In this document: positions 17,562 through 28,008 of the stretch, one piece after another
How positions within the stretch are numbered: the first letter of the stretch is position 1
Layout: each line of letters starts with the position of its first letter
NCBI GenBank assembly: GCA_018818925.1
Contig: JAHJQZ010000090.1
Location: 97,025-161,024 of the forward strand
Direction: 5' to 3'
Source of the DNA: Alphaproteobacteria bacterium
GTDB lineage: Bacteria; Pseudomonadota; Alphaproteobacteria; Rhizobiales; Devosiaceae
Length of the DNA: 64,000 nt
Program-made: the position numbers and the translations under genes
The notes under the pieces: generated by a model
Databases searched by the model: none
What the model was told of the DNA's origin: nothing
The model's input: only the letters and a program-made list of their open reading frames with translations

Positions 17562-17829
17562 GTGGTATCTCCCGGATGGCTGGCTCTGTTGCACGGCCTG
17601 ACTTCGGTTTTGCGCCCGCCGCGTTGAACCGCGCCGGAACCTTCCGTTCATCCGGCGTTCATCATGCCCGCCCCTCGCCGCAAGACCGGCCTGCCCGCGC
17701 CGTGTCGGATCGCGCCGGCGTTTGTGGTAGAAAACGAGGAATGATTCGTGCGCCCCGCCCGGACCGGCCGTTCTTGGTACCGACCGGGATCGTGCCACAC
17801 ATAAAGGCCGACAACGGTCCAGGAAGACC

Positions 17830-19854
17830 ATGACCAGTGACGATCTCTTCGGCGGCGCGCCGGAACCCGAGCCGCTTCCGCCCGGCAAGCCCCAAACCGA
17901 ACCGAGGGCCCGGCCAGCCCCGACCGGCACGAGCGACGACTATTCGGCCAAGGATATCGAGGTGCTCGAAGGGCTCGAGCCGGTGCGCCGGCGCCCGGGC
18001 ATGTATATCGGCGGCACCGACATCAATGCCCTGCATCATCTGTTCGCCGAAGTCATCGACAATTGCATGGACGAGGCGATTGCCGGCCACGCCAACCGCA
18101 TCGAGGTGCATCTTGCGGACGACGGCTACCTGACCGTCACCGACAACGGCCGCGGCATCCCGGTCGATCCGCATCCGAAATTCCCCGAAAGGTCGGCCCT
18201 CGAAATCATCATGACGACGCTGCATGCCGGCGGCAAGTTCGGCTCAAAGGTCTACGAGACCTCGGGCGGCCTGCACGGCGTCGGCATCTCCGTGGTCAAT
18301 GCCCTTTCCGATGACCTCGTTACCGAAGTGGCCCGCGACCAGACGCTCTATCGCCAGCGTTTCTCGCGCGGCAAGGCGATGGGCGGACTCGAGGAGGTGG
18401 GCAAGGTTCACAACCGCCGCGGCACTTCGCAGCGCTTCCACCCCGACCCCGAGATTTTCGGCCCGCGCATCGGTTTCGTGCCGGAGCGCGTCTTTCGCAT
18501 GGCCCGGTCCAAAGCCTATTTGTTCGGCGGCGTCGAAATCCGCTGGTCCTGCGACGAGACCCTGTCGAGCGAAACGGTTCCGGTCCGCGAGATCTTCCAC
18601 TATCCGGGCGGCCTGAGAGAGTTCACCGAGGCGCGCATCGCCGGCGAAAACCGCATTGTCGACGACATCTTTTCCGGCATTTCCGGCCGGCCGGGTTCGC
18701 ACGGCTCGTGCGAATGGGCCATTTCCTGGCATCTGGGCGACAGCTTCGTCTCGTCTTATTGCAACACCATCCCGACCCAGGACGGTGGCACCCACGAAGC
18801 CGGCCTGAGAACCGCCCTGCTGCGCGGTCTCAGGAACCACGCCGAACTGACGGGCAACAAACGCGCATCGATCCTCACCGCAGAGGACGTGATGACCCAG
18901 TGCGGCGCCATGCTGTCGGTGTTCATCCGCGAGCCCGAATTCGTCGGCCAGACCAAGGATCGCCTGACCTCGCCCGAAGCGACACGCGTCGTCGACACCG
19001 CCCTGCGCGACGCCTTCGACCATTGGCTGGCGGCCTCCCCGGCCCAGGCCGGCAAGCTGCTCGACTGGACCATCGATCGGGCCGAGGAGCGCGTCCGGCG
19101 CCGCAAGCAGAAGGAAATCGACCGCCAGAGCGCCACGCGCAGGCTGAGGCTCCCCGGCAAGCTCGCCGATTGCTCGCAGACCGCCGCCGAAGGCGCCGAG
19201 CTGTTCATCGTCGAAGGCGACAGCGCCGGCGGCAGCGCCAAGCAGGCGCGCAACCGCAAGACCCAGGCGGTGCTGCCCCTGCGCGGCAAGGTCCTGAATG
19301 TTGCCGGCGCCAGCCGCGACAAACTGGCGGCCAACCAGCTGATCGGCGACCTCGTCCAGGCGCTCGGCTGCGGCACCCGCGACCGCTACCGCGAGGACGA
19401 CCTCCGCTACGAAAAGATCATCATCATGACCGATGCCGACGTGGACGGCGCCCACATCGCCTCGCTCCTCATCACCTTCTTTTTTCAGGAAATGCCACAG
19501 GCCATTGAAAACGGCCATGTCTACCTGGCAATGCCGCCGCTCTATCGCATCAGTCAGGGCGGCAAGACGCTCTATGCCCGCGACGATGCCCACAAGGAGG
19601 AACTCGTCGCCACCGAGTTCACCGGCCGCGGCAAGATCGACATCACCCGCTTCAAGGGACTTGGCGAAATGCCCTTCGCCCATCTCAAGGAAACGACGAT
19701 GGACAAAGGCTCGCGCACCCTGCTGCAGGTCAAGGTCACCGACGATCCGGCCGGCACCCGCGACGCGGTCGAACGGCTGATGGGCAACAAGCCCGAGGCC
19801 CGTTTCGATTTCATCCAGAAGAACGCCCGCTTCGTCACCGATCTCGACATCTGA
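17830..19854 (+). CDS. parE: DNA topoisomerase IV subunit B
   Basis: A 674-residue GHKL ATPase subunit that with ParC decatenates replicated chromosomes. Residues 1-35 are a Pro-rich tail. The ATPase domain has EVIDNCMDEAIAG, DNGRGIPVD and the GGLHGVGISVVNA lid; the TOPRIM domain has VEGDSAGGSAKQARNR and MTDADVDGAHIASLL; the GyrB C-terminal zipper contains RFKGLGEM. It is ParE rather than GyrB, since it lacks the GyrB-specific insert and is short. The ATG at 17830 follows GGAAG. Confidence 0.95.
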   Translation: MTSDDLFGGAPEPEPLPPGKPQTEPRARPAPTGTSDDYSAKDIEVLEGLEPVRRRPGMYIGGTDINALHHLFAEVIDNCMDEAIAGHANRIEVHLADDGYLTVTDNGRGIPVDPHPKFPERSALEIIMTTLHAGGKFGSKVYETSGGLHGVGISVVNALSDDLVTEVARDQTLYRQRFSRGKAMGGLEEVGKVHNRRGTSQRFHPDPEIFGPRIGFVPERVFRMARSKAYLFGGVEIRWSCDETLSSETVPVREIFHYPGGLREFTEARIAGENRIVDDIFSGISGRPGSHGSCEWAISWHLGDSFVSSYCNTIPTQDGGTHEAGLRTALLRGLRNHAELTGNKRASILTAEDVMTQCGAMLSVFIREPEFVGQTKDRLTSPEATRVVDTALRDAFDHWLAASPAQAGKLLDWTIDRAEERVRRRKQKEIDRQSATRRLRLPGKLADCSQTAAEGAELFIVEGDSAGGSAKQARNRKTQAVLPLRGKVLNVAGASRDKLAANQLIGDLVQALGCGTRDRYREDDLRYEKIIIMTDADVDGAHIASLLITFFFQEMPQAIENGHVYLAMPPLYRISQGGKTLYARDDAHKEELVATEFTGRGKIDITRFKGLGEMPFAHLKETTMDKGSRTLLQVKVTDDPAGTRDAVERLMGNKPEARFDFIQKNARFVTDLDI

Positions 19855-19937
19855 CCGCATTGCCGCCGCCGTTTGCGGCAAAACGGTACCTTCGCGGCAA
19901 AAACACCCGCCAAATTAAGGCAATTCCGCTTTGCGCG

Positions 19938-19965
19938 TTGACTTGACATAACGACGGGCTATGGT
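19938..19965 (+). promoter_or_regulatory. Promoter-like sequence for the DEAD-box helicase
   Basis: TTGACT (19938-19943), a 16-base spacer and TATGGT (19960-19965). A start near 19972 would give a leader of about 240 bases before the TTG start at 20210. The leader contains one copy of the short repeat at 20067-20093. Apart from these I see no gene in the 355 bases after parE. Confidence 0.4.
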
Positions 19966-20066
19966 CCCGGCGCCTCGTGGTTCCACCGGCATCGGGATGA
20001 GTCTCCCGCATGGCTGAGGCGTGCCAATCGTGGCGCAAGACAATCTGGAGCAACGCGCGACAAAGC

Positions 20067-20093
20067 GGGTTCCGCTTTTCGCCCGACGGCGCG
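20067..20093. repeat. Short dispersed repeat, family B, copy 1
   Basis: GGGTTCCGCTTTTCGCCCGA followed by CGGCGCG. It is nearly identical to bases 23862-23886, one T shorter in the run. It lies in the leader of the helicase gene, so in-frame translation through it should not be trusted as coding. Confidence 0.55.
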
Positions 20094-20209
20094 ACAGAGA
20101 ACTGCAATGCCCCCCCGCCAAGGCAGGGCGCGGCACGAACGAACACCAATCGGGAGAGGATCGGGACGCCCATCGGCCCGGAATCTATCCCCTTATCTGG
20201 ACAGGACAT

Positions 20210-21631
<1,422 letters not shown>

Positions 21632-21709
21632 GCGCCGGCACCCCTGCCGATAAAATGCGCTGCAATTGTCGACATTAGCAGCAATTCCGGTCTCGCCAGC
21701 ACCTCCCGG

Positions 21710-21724
21710 TTAATTGGACGTTAG
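21710..21724 (+). promoter_or_regulatory. CtrA-like box upstream of the diguanylate cyclase
   Basis: TTAATTGGACGTTAG is one base from the CtrA consensus TTAA-N7-TTAA and lies 46 bases before the start codon of the GGDEF gene. CtrA control would tie c-di-GMP synthesis to the cell cycle; this is inference. Confidence 0.35.
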
Positions 21725-21770
21725 GAGTGGATGGGCGAAAATCTGGCTGTGCAATAGGACGAGGCACAAA

Positions 21771-22820
21771 TTGAGCAGCAACGAATATCAGCGGGCAAAC
21801 AAGTACGCCGGTTCCGCGATCGACATGATGCGGCAACACCACGTGCCGCCATACCCGCAGTTTTTCGAGCTGCTCTACACCTACGCCTCCGGCGTCAATC
21901 CCCATCTCAACTCGCGCATCGACCTGCTGCTGCAGAACGATGACGGCACGACGGACGTCGCCGAACGGCTCTATCAGGAATTCCTCAAGACCAGCGACGT
22001 CGAGGAAAGGCTGAACCATCTTTCCGAAAAGGTGTTCTCCAAAATCGATTCCGTGCGCGGCGCGGTCAAGAAAGCCATGTCTTCCGCCGAGAGCTATTCG
22101 GGCAAGCTGGTCGAGGCCAACGAGCATCTGACCGACGAGATCGACCCAAACGCCCTGCGCGCCCTGACCGCGCAGCTGCTCGAAGAAACCAAGGTGATGC
22201 AGTCCAACAACCGCGTCCTCGAGGAGCGCCTGCAATCCTCCAAGACCGATATCGCGGCCCTGCAGCGCGACCTCGACGCCGTGCGCAGGGAATCGCAGCT
22301 CGATCCGCTGACCAAGATCTACAACCGCAAGTTTTTCGACCGCTCGATCGACAAGGCCGTGGCGGACGCGGTCGATACCGGCAAGCCGGTGTCGATCTTC
22401 CTTTTGGACATCGACTACTTCAAGCGCTTCAACGACACTTTCGGCCACCAGACCGGCGACCAGGTGCTCCGCCTCGTGGCTTTGACGCTGAAATCGATGA
22501 TCAAGGGCCTCGACATCGCCGCCCGCTATGGCGGCGAGGAATTCGCCGCCATCCTGCCCAACACCTCGCTCAAGGGCGCCACCGCCCTGGCCGAAATGGT
22601 GCGCAAGGCCATCCAGTCCAAGGAATTGCTGCGCCGCTCGACCAACGAGAAGCTCGGCCGCGTCACCGCCTCGTTCGGCGTCGCCGAATTCAGCCCGTCC
22701 GACAACGCCGTCTCCCTGATCGAGCGCGCCGACCTCTGCCTCTACGCGGCCAAGCGCAACGGCCGCAATCAGGTGATCGACGAAAAGAGCGACCTGGTCG
22801 CCGACACAAGGGCCGCCTGA
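21771..22820 (+). CDS. GGDEF diguanylate cyclase
   Basis: A 349-residue soluble protein. Residues 1-150 are helical with a coiled-coil-like stretch just before the catalytic domain (LLEETKVMQSNNRVLEERLQ). The GGDEF domain spans residues ~180-335 with the active motif RYGGEEF, so it should make c-di-GMP from two GTP. The usual inhibitory I-site RxxD is replaced by KGLD, suggesting weak product inhibition. The start is TTG 21771 (SSNEYQRANKYAG) with GAGG six bases upstream. The two PilZ proteins at 15.1-16.5 kb are possible readers of its product. Confidence 0.9.
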   Translation: MSSNEYQRANKYAGSAIDMMRQHHVPPYPQFFELLYTYASGVNPHLNSRIDLLLQNDDGTTDVAERLYQEFLKTSDVEERLNHLSEKVFSKIDSVRGAVKKAMSSAESYSGKLVEANEHLTDEIDPNALRALTAQLLEETKVMQSNNRVLEERLQSSKTDIAALQRDLDAVRRESQLDPLTKIYNRKFFDRSIDKAVADAVDTGKPVSIFLLDIDYFKRFNDTFGHQTGDQVLRLVALTLKSMIKGLDIAARYGGEEFAAILPNTSLKGATALAEMVRKAIQSKELLRRSTNEKLGRVTASFGVAEFSPSDNAVSLIERADLCLYAAKRNGRNQVIDEKSDLVADTRAA

Positions 22821-22823
22821 CCG

Positions 22824-23312
22824 CTATCCTGCCGCCCTGCCCGCATCAATCGGATAGCCCTCGAAGGGCTTGATCTCCTTAAGCACGAAGGTCGTCTGCA
22901 TCTCCTTTATGCGCGGCAGCCGCCGGATCACGTTCATGGCGAAATCGGCATAGGAATCGAGATCGGGCGCCACGACCTGCAAGAGGAAATCGGCATCGCC
23001 CGCCACCGAATAGCAGGCGACGACCTCCCGGAGCCGCCGGACGCTGTCCGAGAACGCCTCGGCCTCCGCTTCCGAATGGCTGTCGATCCTGACCCGCACG
23101 AAGGCGAGCACGCCGAGCCCGATGCTCTTGCGATCGAGCTCTGCCCGGTAGCCGCAAATGAAGCCGTCCTGTTCGAGCCGGTTGACGCGCCGCCAGCACG
23201 GCGACGCCGACAGCCCGACCGTCTCGGCCAGGGCCTGGTTGGTCAGCCGCCCGTCGGCCTGCAGCGCCGCGAGAATGCGCCTATCCACCGGTTCCAGATG
23301 CTTGTCAGGCAT
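22824..23312 (-). CDS. Lrp/AsnC-family transcriptional regulator
   Basis: 162 residues. The N-terminal winged HTH (DRRILAALQADGRLTNQALA, then TVGLSASPCWRRVNRLEQDG) and the C-terminal RAM effector domain (residues ~75-155) are both complete. It is probably an octameric feast/famine regulator that binds an amino acid. The start is ATG 23312 (MPDKHLEPV); the extension to 23396 is non-coding. It is divergent from the DUF2000 gene with 128 bases between them, so it probably controls that gene and itself. Confidence 0.93.
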   Translation of the reverse strand: MPDKHLEPVDRRILAALQADGRLTNQALAETVGLSASPCWRRVNRLEQDGFICGYRAELDRKSIGLGVLAFVRVRIDSHSEAEAEAFSDSVRRLREVVACYSVAGDADFLLQVVAPDLDSYADFAMNVIRRLPRIKEMQTTFVLKEIKPFEGYPIDAGRAAG

Positions 23313-23440
23313 GATTGCCCTCGATTTTCCATGTAACCGGCCAATTCTACCGAACGAGGCGCCAAGCACACAAGGAAAGAAAGAACCTGCCCGCAAGGAA
23401 GGTCTAGTCTTGCGGCGAACATCCTCGACCGGAGCCGCGC

Positions 23441-23857
23441 GTGCCCTTCGACCTGCGCATCGCCATCATCGTCAATCCCGACCTGCCGCCCGGCCTTGTT
23501 GCCAATACCGTCGGTGCCATCGCCATCGGGCTCGGCGCCAGGCTGCCGCAGCTCGGCGCCGCGCGGCTGACCGACGCCGAAGGCAACACCATCGACATCA
23601 GCTCCAATACGCCGCTGCCGATCCTTGCCGCCGCGCCAGAGGCGATCGCCGCCATTCTCGGCAAAGTCCTGCCCATGCCCGAAAACTGCGCCGTGGTGCC
23701 CTTTCCGGCCTTTGCGCGGGCCTTGCACGACTATGTGGACTACGAAGCGCAATTCCCCAATTGCCGTCTGGTCGACGAGCCGATCGACGGCCTTGGCCTC
23801 GCCGGTCCGGGCAAGTGGGTCCGTTCGCTGACTGGTTCGTTGAAACTGCTGCGCTAG
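23441..23857 (+). CDS. DUF2000 family protein
   Basis: A 138-residue protein of the DUF2000 family, a peptidyl-tRNA-hydrolase-II-like fold of unknown activity. Typical segments are RIAIIVNPDLPPGLVANTVG at the N-terminus and VPFPAFARALHDY near residue 90. The start is GTG 23441 with GGAG seven bases upstream. Members are often paired with Lrp-type regulators, as here. Confidence 0.8.
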   Translation: MPFDLRIAIIVNPDLPPGLVANTVGAIAIGLGARLPQLGAARLTDAEGNTIDISSNTPLPILAAAPEAIAAILGKVLPMPENCAVVPFPAFARALHDYVDYEAQFPNCRLVDEPIDGLGLAGPGKWVRSLTGSLKLLR

Positions 23858-23861
23858 AGCC

Positions 23862-23886
23862 GGGTTCCGCTTTTTCGCCCGACGCG
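23862..23886. repeat. Short dispersed repeat, family B, copy 2
   Basis: GGGTTCCGCTTTTTCGCCCG followed by ACGCG, nearly identical to 20067-20093. It sits between the convergent DUF2000 and sufA genes. Confidence 0.55.
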
Positions 23887-23959
23887 CCTATGCGATCGGC
23901 TTTGCGGCGCCGACTTTTCTTCTTGCGCAGGAAAAACGCAGCGGGTGCCCGGTTCCGGC

Positions 23960-24346
23960 CTAGCCCGCCGCCTCGGTCCGCGCCTCGGCCAGCGCCTTGA
24001 GGTCGGCCGGTTCGAGATGAACGCTTTCGCCGCAGCCGCAAGCGCCGGTCTGGTTGGGGTTTTCGAAGGTGAAGCCCTCGGACAGCTTGTCGACCCTGAA
24101 ATCCATCACCGTGCCGAGCAGGAACAGTGTCGCCTTGGGTTCGACCCAGACGTCGACGCCCCTGTCGTTGACATGGTCATCGCCCTGAGGCGCTTCGGCG
24201 ACATAGTCGAGCGTGTAGGCCATGCCGGCGCAGCCGGCATTCTTGACCCCGACGCGCACGCCGATCACCGGCCGGTCGGCCTCTTCCATGATTTCGCGGA
24301 TGCGCGCCGCGGCGGCATCGGTCAGGCTCATGATCTTCATCGCCAT
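23960..24346 (-). CDS. sufA: SufA/HesB-type Fe-S cluster carrier
   Basis: A 128-residue A-type carrier that receives Fe-S clusters from SufBCD and passes them to apo-proteins. The three conserved cysteines are present: one in KNAGCAGMAYTL and two in TGACGCGESV near the C-terminus. It is the last gene of the suf operon, 31 bases after the sufT-like gene. No convincing terminator follows; the gap to the convergent DUF2000 gene carries the family B repeat. Confidence 0.95.
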   Translation of the reverse strand: MAMKIMSLTDAAAARIREIMEEADRPVIGVRVGVKNAGCAGMAYTLDYVAEAPQGDDHVNDRGVDVWVEPKATLFLLGTVMDFRVDKLSEGFTFENPNQTGACGCGESVHLEPADLKALAEARTEAAG

Positions 24347-24377
24347 GTCGTCACCTCGTTTCCGGGCCGGAAGGGGT

Positions 24378-24794
24378 TTACCACCAGTTGAGCGCGACCT
24401 GCGCCTCTTCGCTCATGCGTTCCGGCGTCCAGGGCGGATCGAACACCATTCTGATTTCGACATCGGCCACGCCTTCGACGCCGCGGACGGCGTTCTCGAC
24501 CCAGCCCGGCATCTCGCCGGCCACAGGACAGCCCGGCGCCGTCAGCGTCATGTCGAGCTTGATGACGCGGTCATCGTCGAGCTCGACCTTGTAGATGAGG
24601 CCGAGCTCGTAGATGTCGACCGGAATTTCCGGATCGTAGACGGTCTTGAGGGCCGAAATCAGGTCGGCTGTCATCCGCTCGATTTCCTCTTGCGGAAGCG
24701 CGCTGCCGCCGGTCTCGATCAGTGCCATGCCGTTGCCGCCAGCGGGCGTTTCGCCCTCTGTGTCGACGCGTTCCGGCTCGGTGGCTTCTCTCAT
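24378..24794 (-). CDS. sufT: SufT-like MIP18/DUF59 Fe-S maturation protein
   Basis: 138 residues. The core DUF59 domain (residues ~38-130) has the signatures TVYDPEIPVDIYELGLIY and TAPGCPVAGEM, whose cysteine is conserved. The N-terminal ~35 residues are low-complexity. Members of this family help mature Fe-S proteins. In rhizobia the equivalent operon gene is called sufX or sufT. It lies between sufS and sufA. Confidence 0.9.
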   Translation of the reverse strand: MREATEPERVDTEGETPAGGNGMALIETGGSALPQEEIERMTADLISALKTVYDPEIPVDIYELGLIYKVELDDDRVIKLDMTLTAPGCPVAGEMPGWVENAVRGVEGVADVEIRMVFDPPWTPERMSEEAQVALNWW

Positions 24795-24812
24795 GAGGTC
24801 GTCCTTGGGTTC

Positions 24813-26033
24813 TCAGACGAAAAAGCTCTTGGCCTTTTCGAGGGCTGAAACAAGCGCGTCGACATCGTCCTTGCCATTATATAGGCCGAACGAGGCTCGG
24901 CAGGTAGAGGTGGCGCCGAAGCGCGCGAGCAGTGGCTGGGCGCAATGGGTCCCGGCCCTGACGGCCACGCCATAGCGGTCGAGAATCGTCGAGATATCAT
25001 GGGCGTGGGCGCCGCCGATTTCGAAGGCGAAAATACCACCTTTTCCCTCGGCATTGCCGATCAGTCGCAGGGAATTGATCGCGCTCAACCGTTGTTGCGC
25101 ATAGTCGGCCACCGCTTTCTCATGCGCGAAAATGGCGTCGCGCCCGAGCTTTTCGAGATAGGCCAGGGCCGCGCCGAGCCCGATGGCCTCGACGATGGGC
25201 GGCGTCCCGGCTTCGAAGCGGTGCGGCGGTTCGGCATAGGTCACGCCGTCGCGCGACACCGCCTCGATCATTTCCCCACCACCCTGATAGGGCCGCATTT
25301 CGGCTAAAAGGTCATACTTGCCGTAAAGCACGCCGATTCCGGACGGTCCGTAGAGCTTGTGCCCGGTCATGACGTAGAAATCCACATCGGGCGCCCGGAC
25401 GTCGACCCTTGTGTGCACCGCCCCCTGGCTACCGTCGACCAGCACCGGGATGCCGCGCGCATGCGCCAGCCGGACGATGTCGGCGAGCGGCGTCACCGTG
25501 CCCAGGACGTTCGACATGTGGGTGATGGCAACGAGCCTGGTCTTCGGGCCGAGCGCGGCCGCGAACGCATCGAGGTCGAAGGCCCCCTCGTCGGTGACGT
25601 CCACCCATTTCAGCACCGCCCCCTGCCGTTCCCTGAGGAACTGCCAGGGCACGATATTGGAATGGTGTTCCATGATCGTCAGGACGATCTCGTCGCCCGC
25701 CCCGATACGCGGCGCCGCGAACGAGGATGCCACCAGGTTGATCGCCTCGGTCGCTCCCTTGGTGAAGACCACCTCCTCGCTCCGCCCGGCATTGAGGAAG
25801 CGCCGCACCTCTTCGCGCGCCGCCTCGTAAGCGTCGGTCGCCCGCTGCGACAGGGTGTGCAGCCCGCGATGCACGTTGGCATAGGAATGACGGTAGGTGT
25901 CGGCGATGGTGTCAATCACCGCCAGCGGCTTTTGCGCCGAGGCGCCATTGTCGAGATAAACGAGCCTATGCCCGTGAATCTGTTCGGCAAGGATGGGGAA
26001 ATCGGCACGAACCGCCTCAAGATCGAAACTCAC
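24813..26033 (-). CDS. sufS: Cysteine desulfurase SufS (type II)
   Basis: A 406-residue PLP enzyme that takes sulfur from cysteine as a persulfide for cluster assembly. The PLP lysine lies in MTGHKLYGPSGIGVLYGK, and the catalytic cysteine in the type II motif RAGTHCAQPLL near residue 360. The ATG overlaps the sufD stop by four bases. It corresponds to SufS1 of the rhizobial sufS2-B-C-D-S1-X-A operon. Confidence 0.96.
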   Translation of the reverse strand: MSFDLEAVRADFPILAEQIHGHRLVYLDNGASAQKPLAVIDTIADTYRHSYANVHRGLHTLSQRATDAYEAAREEVRRFLNAGRSEEVVFTKGATEAINLVASSFAAPRIGAGDEIVLTIMEHHSNIVPWQFLRERQGAVLKWVDVTDEGAFDLDAFAAALGPKTRLVAITHMSNVLGTVTPLADIVRLAHARGIPVLVDGSQGAVHTRVDVRAPDVDFYVMTGHKLYGPSGIGVLYGKYDLLAEMRPYQGGGEMIEAVSRDGVTYAEPPHRFEAGTPPIVEAIGLGAALAYLEKLGRDAIFAHEKAVADYAQQRLSAINSLRLIGNAEGKGGIFAFEIGGAHAHDISTILDRYGVAVRAGTHCAQPLLARFGATSTCRASFGLYNGKDDVDALVSALEKAKSFFV

Positions 26034-27244
26034 GCGAGCCCCCGCGTCAGCCAGGTTTCGGCCACTGCCGACAGTGCCTCGCGCAGTTCGCCCGTCGCGA
26101 TGTCCTCAAAGCTCGCCTCGAGGAAGGCCCGCACCAGCATGGCCTGCGCCTCGGCGCGCGGAATGCCCCGGCTCATCAGGTAGAACAGGCTCTCGCTGTC
26201 GAGCGCGCCGCAGGTCGAGCCGTGCCCGCACACCACGTCGTCGGCGAAGATCTCGAGTTCCGGCTTGGCGAGGATTTCCGTTTCGTCCGAGAGCATCAAG
26301 CCATTGGCCATCATTTTGGCATCGGTCTTTTGCGCGTCCGGCTTGACGACGATCTTGCCCTGGAAGACGCCGCGCGAGCGGCCGCGCCCGACCGTCTTGT
26401 AGGTTTCCTTCGAGGTTGTGTATGCCACCTCATGGACGAGCTGCAGCGTCACGTCGCAATGCTGGCCGTCTTCGACCAGGCTCAGCCCACGGAAATCGCC
26501 ATGCGCGCCCGCCCCGGTGACGCTGGCGAAGATCTGCGTCCGCGACAGCGCCGAACCGGAATTGACAACCAGGGAGGTAAGCCTGGAATCCTCCGCGAGC
26601 CGGTACTCGACCGAAGCGAAATGCCGGACGGCCTTGCCGCTCAGGTCGACAAGAATATGCGTCAGCTCGGCATCCCTGCCGAGCGCGACGTAAGTTGCGT
26701 GATTGCCTAAGTGTGCGGAATCGCTGCCCGAGAAGCTTTCGACCACCACCGCCTTGCCGCCATCGCCGACAAAGATCTTGACGGCGTCGGCGACATGGCA
26801 CGCCGCGCCCTCGATGCGCCGGTCGATATGGATCACCGGCATGACCTCATTGTCGAGATCGAGGCGCAGCGCCATGCCGACGAGGCCGGAATTCAGGCGT
26901 ACCAGCACGTCGTCGCGCGCGCTCAGAACACCGCCCGCAACCGTGCCGGCCATAACGCCCGCCGGCGCCGTGCCCGCCTGCTGCACAACGCCGTTGGCCA
27001 TTTCCAGCCGGTACGCGCCCGGCACCGCGAAGGCCGGCGGGCTGGCAGTCTCGGCGGCGGCGCTCATGTCGGGCACGTCGCGCAACAGCGCCTTCAAATC
27101 GGTATAGTGATAATCCTCGACCCGCCGCGTCGGCAGGCCGGCGCCGGCGAGCCGTTCGGCTTCGTCCGCCGCGCCCGCCGCCCGCAACTGGGAGATGAGC
27201 TTGTGCTCGGCCGGCCCGAGCCGGATCAGCGGCGCCGTCGTCAT
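26030..27244 (-). CDS. sufD: Fe-S assembly scaffold subunit SufD
   Basis: A 404-residue beta-helix protein forming the SufBC2D scaffold. The C-terminal core has the typical TDAKMMANGLMLSDETEILAK-like block and the VCGHGSTCGALDSESLFYLM segment with its conserved His and Cys. It shares 4-base ATGA overlaps with sufC upstream and sufS downstream. Confidence 0.96.
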   Translation of the reverse strand: MTTAPLIRLGPAEHKLISQLRAAGAADEAERLAGAGLPTRRVEDYHYTDLKALLRDVPDMSAAAETASPPAFAVPGAYRLEMANGVVQQAGTAPAGVMAGTVAGGVLSARDDVLVRLNSGLVGMALRLDLDNEVMPVIHIDRRIEGAACHVADAVKIFVGDGGKAVVVESFSGSDSAHLGNHATYVALGRDAELTHILVDLSGKAVRHFASVEYRLAEDSRLTSLVVNSGSALSRTQIFASVTGAGAHGDFRGLSLVEDGQHCDVTLQLVHEVAYTTSKETYKTVGRGRSRGVFQGKIVVKPDAQKTDAKMMANGLMLSDETEILAKPELEIFADDVVCGHGSTCGALDSESLFYLMSRGIPRAEAQAMLVRAFLEASFEDIATGELREALSAVAETWLTRGLA

Positions 27245-28008
27245 GCCGTCTCTCCGACGAAGCCGGCATAGCCCTTGGCCTCGAGCTCGAGCGCCAGTTC
27301 CGGCCCGCCGGTCTCGACCACGCGCCCGGCCGAGAAAACATGCACGACGTCCGGCAGGATGTGGTTCAGGAGGCGCTGGTAATGGGTGATGACCAGCATG
27401 GCACGATCCGGCCCGCGCAAGGCGTTGACGCCTTCGGAAACGATCCTCAGCGCGTCGATGTCGAGGCCGGAATCGGTCTCGTCAAGAATGGCGAGCTTGG
27501 GTTCGAGTAGCGCCATCTGCAGGATTTCGGCGCGCTTCTTCTCGCCTCCCGAGAACCCGACATTGACCGGACGCTTGAGCATGTCGGCATCGATCTTGAG
27601 CCGGCTCGTTGCCTCCTTCACCCGCCTCATGAAGTCGGGCATGAGCAGCTCGTCCTCGCCGCGCGCCTTGCGCTGGGCGTTCATCGCCGCCTTGAGGAAC
27701 GTCATGGTGGCGACGCCCGGCACTTCGACCGGATACTGGAAGGCGAGGAACAGGCCGGCGGCGGCGCGCTCATTGGGCTCCATGCCGAGAAGGGAGACAC
27801 CGTCGAGCAACACCTCGCCCTCGGTGATCCTGTAGCCCTCGCGACCGCTGAGCGCATAGGAAAGCGTCGACTTGCCCGAGCCGTTCGGCCCCATGATCGC
27901 ATGCACCTCGCCGCGCGGCACAATAAGGTTCACGCCCTTGAGGATTTCCTTGTCGTCCTCCTCGATCCTGACGTGCAGGTCGCGGATTTCGAGCATGGGA
28001 GTGGTCAT
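27241..28008 (-). CDS. sufC: Fe-S assembly ATPase SufC
   Basis: A 255-residue ABC-type ATPase that drives the SufBC2D scaffold. Walker A is GPNGSGKST (residues ~40-48), the signature SGGEKKRAEILQM and Walker B LAILDETDSGLDIDA. The start is ATG 28008 (MTTPMLEIRDLHV). The open frame continues far upstream but overlaps the cupin genes in another frame and is not coding. It overlaps the first cupin gene by four bases. Confidence 0.97.
   Translation of the reverse strand: MTTPMLEIRDLHVRIEEDDKEILKGVNLIVPRGEVHAIMGPNGSGKSTLSYALSGREGYRITEGEVLLDGVSLLGMEPNERAAAGLFLAFQYPVEVPGVATMTFLKAAMNAQRKARGEDELLMPDFMRRVKEATSRLKIDADMLKRPVNVGFSGGEKKRAEILQMALLEPKLAILDETDSGLDIDALRIVSEGVNALRGPDRAMLVITHYQRLLNHILPDVVHVFSAGRVVETGGPELALELEAKGYAGFVGETA

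Noticed and set aside
20021..20209. Helicase start at 20021, adding 63 residues
   Set aside because: The added peptide reads through the family B repeat and has no similarity to DEAD-box proteins; homology begins at the TTG at 20210.
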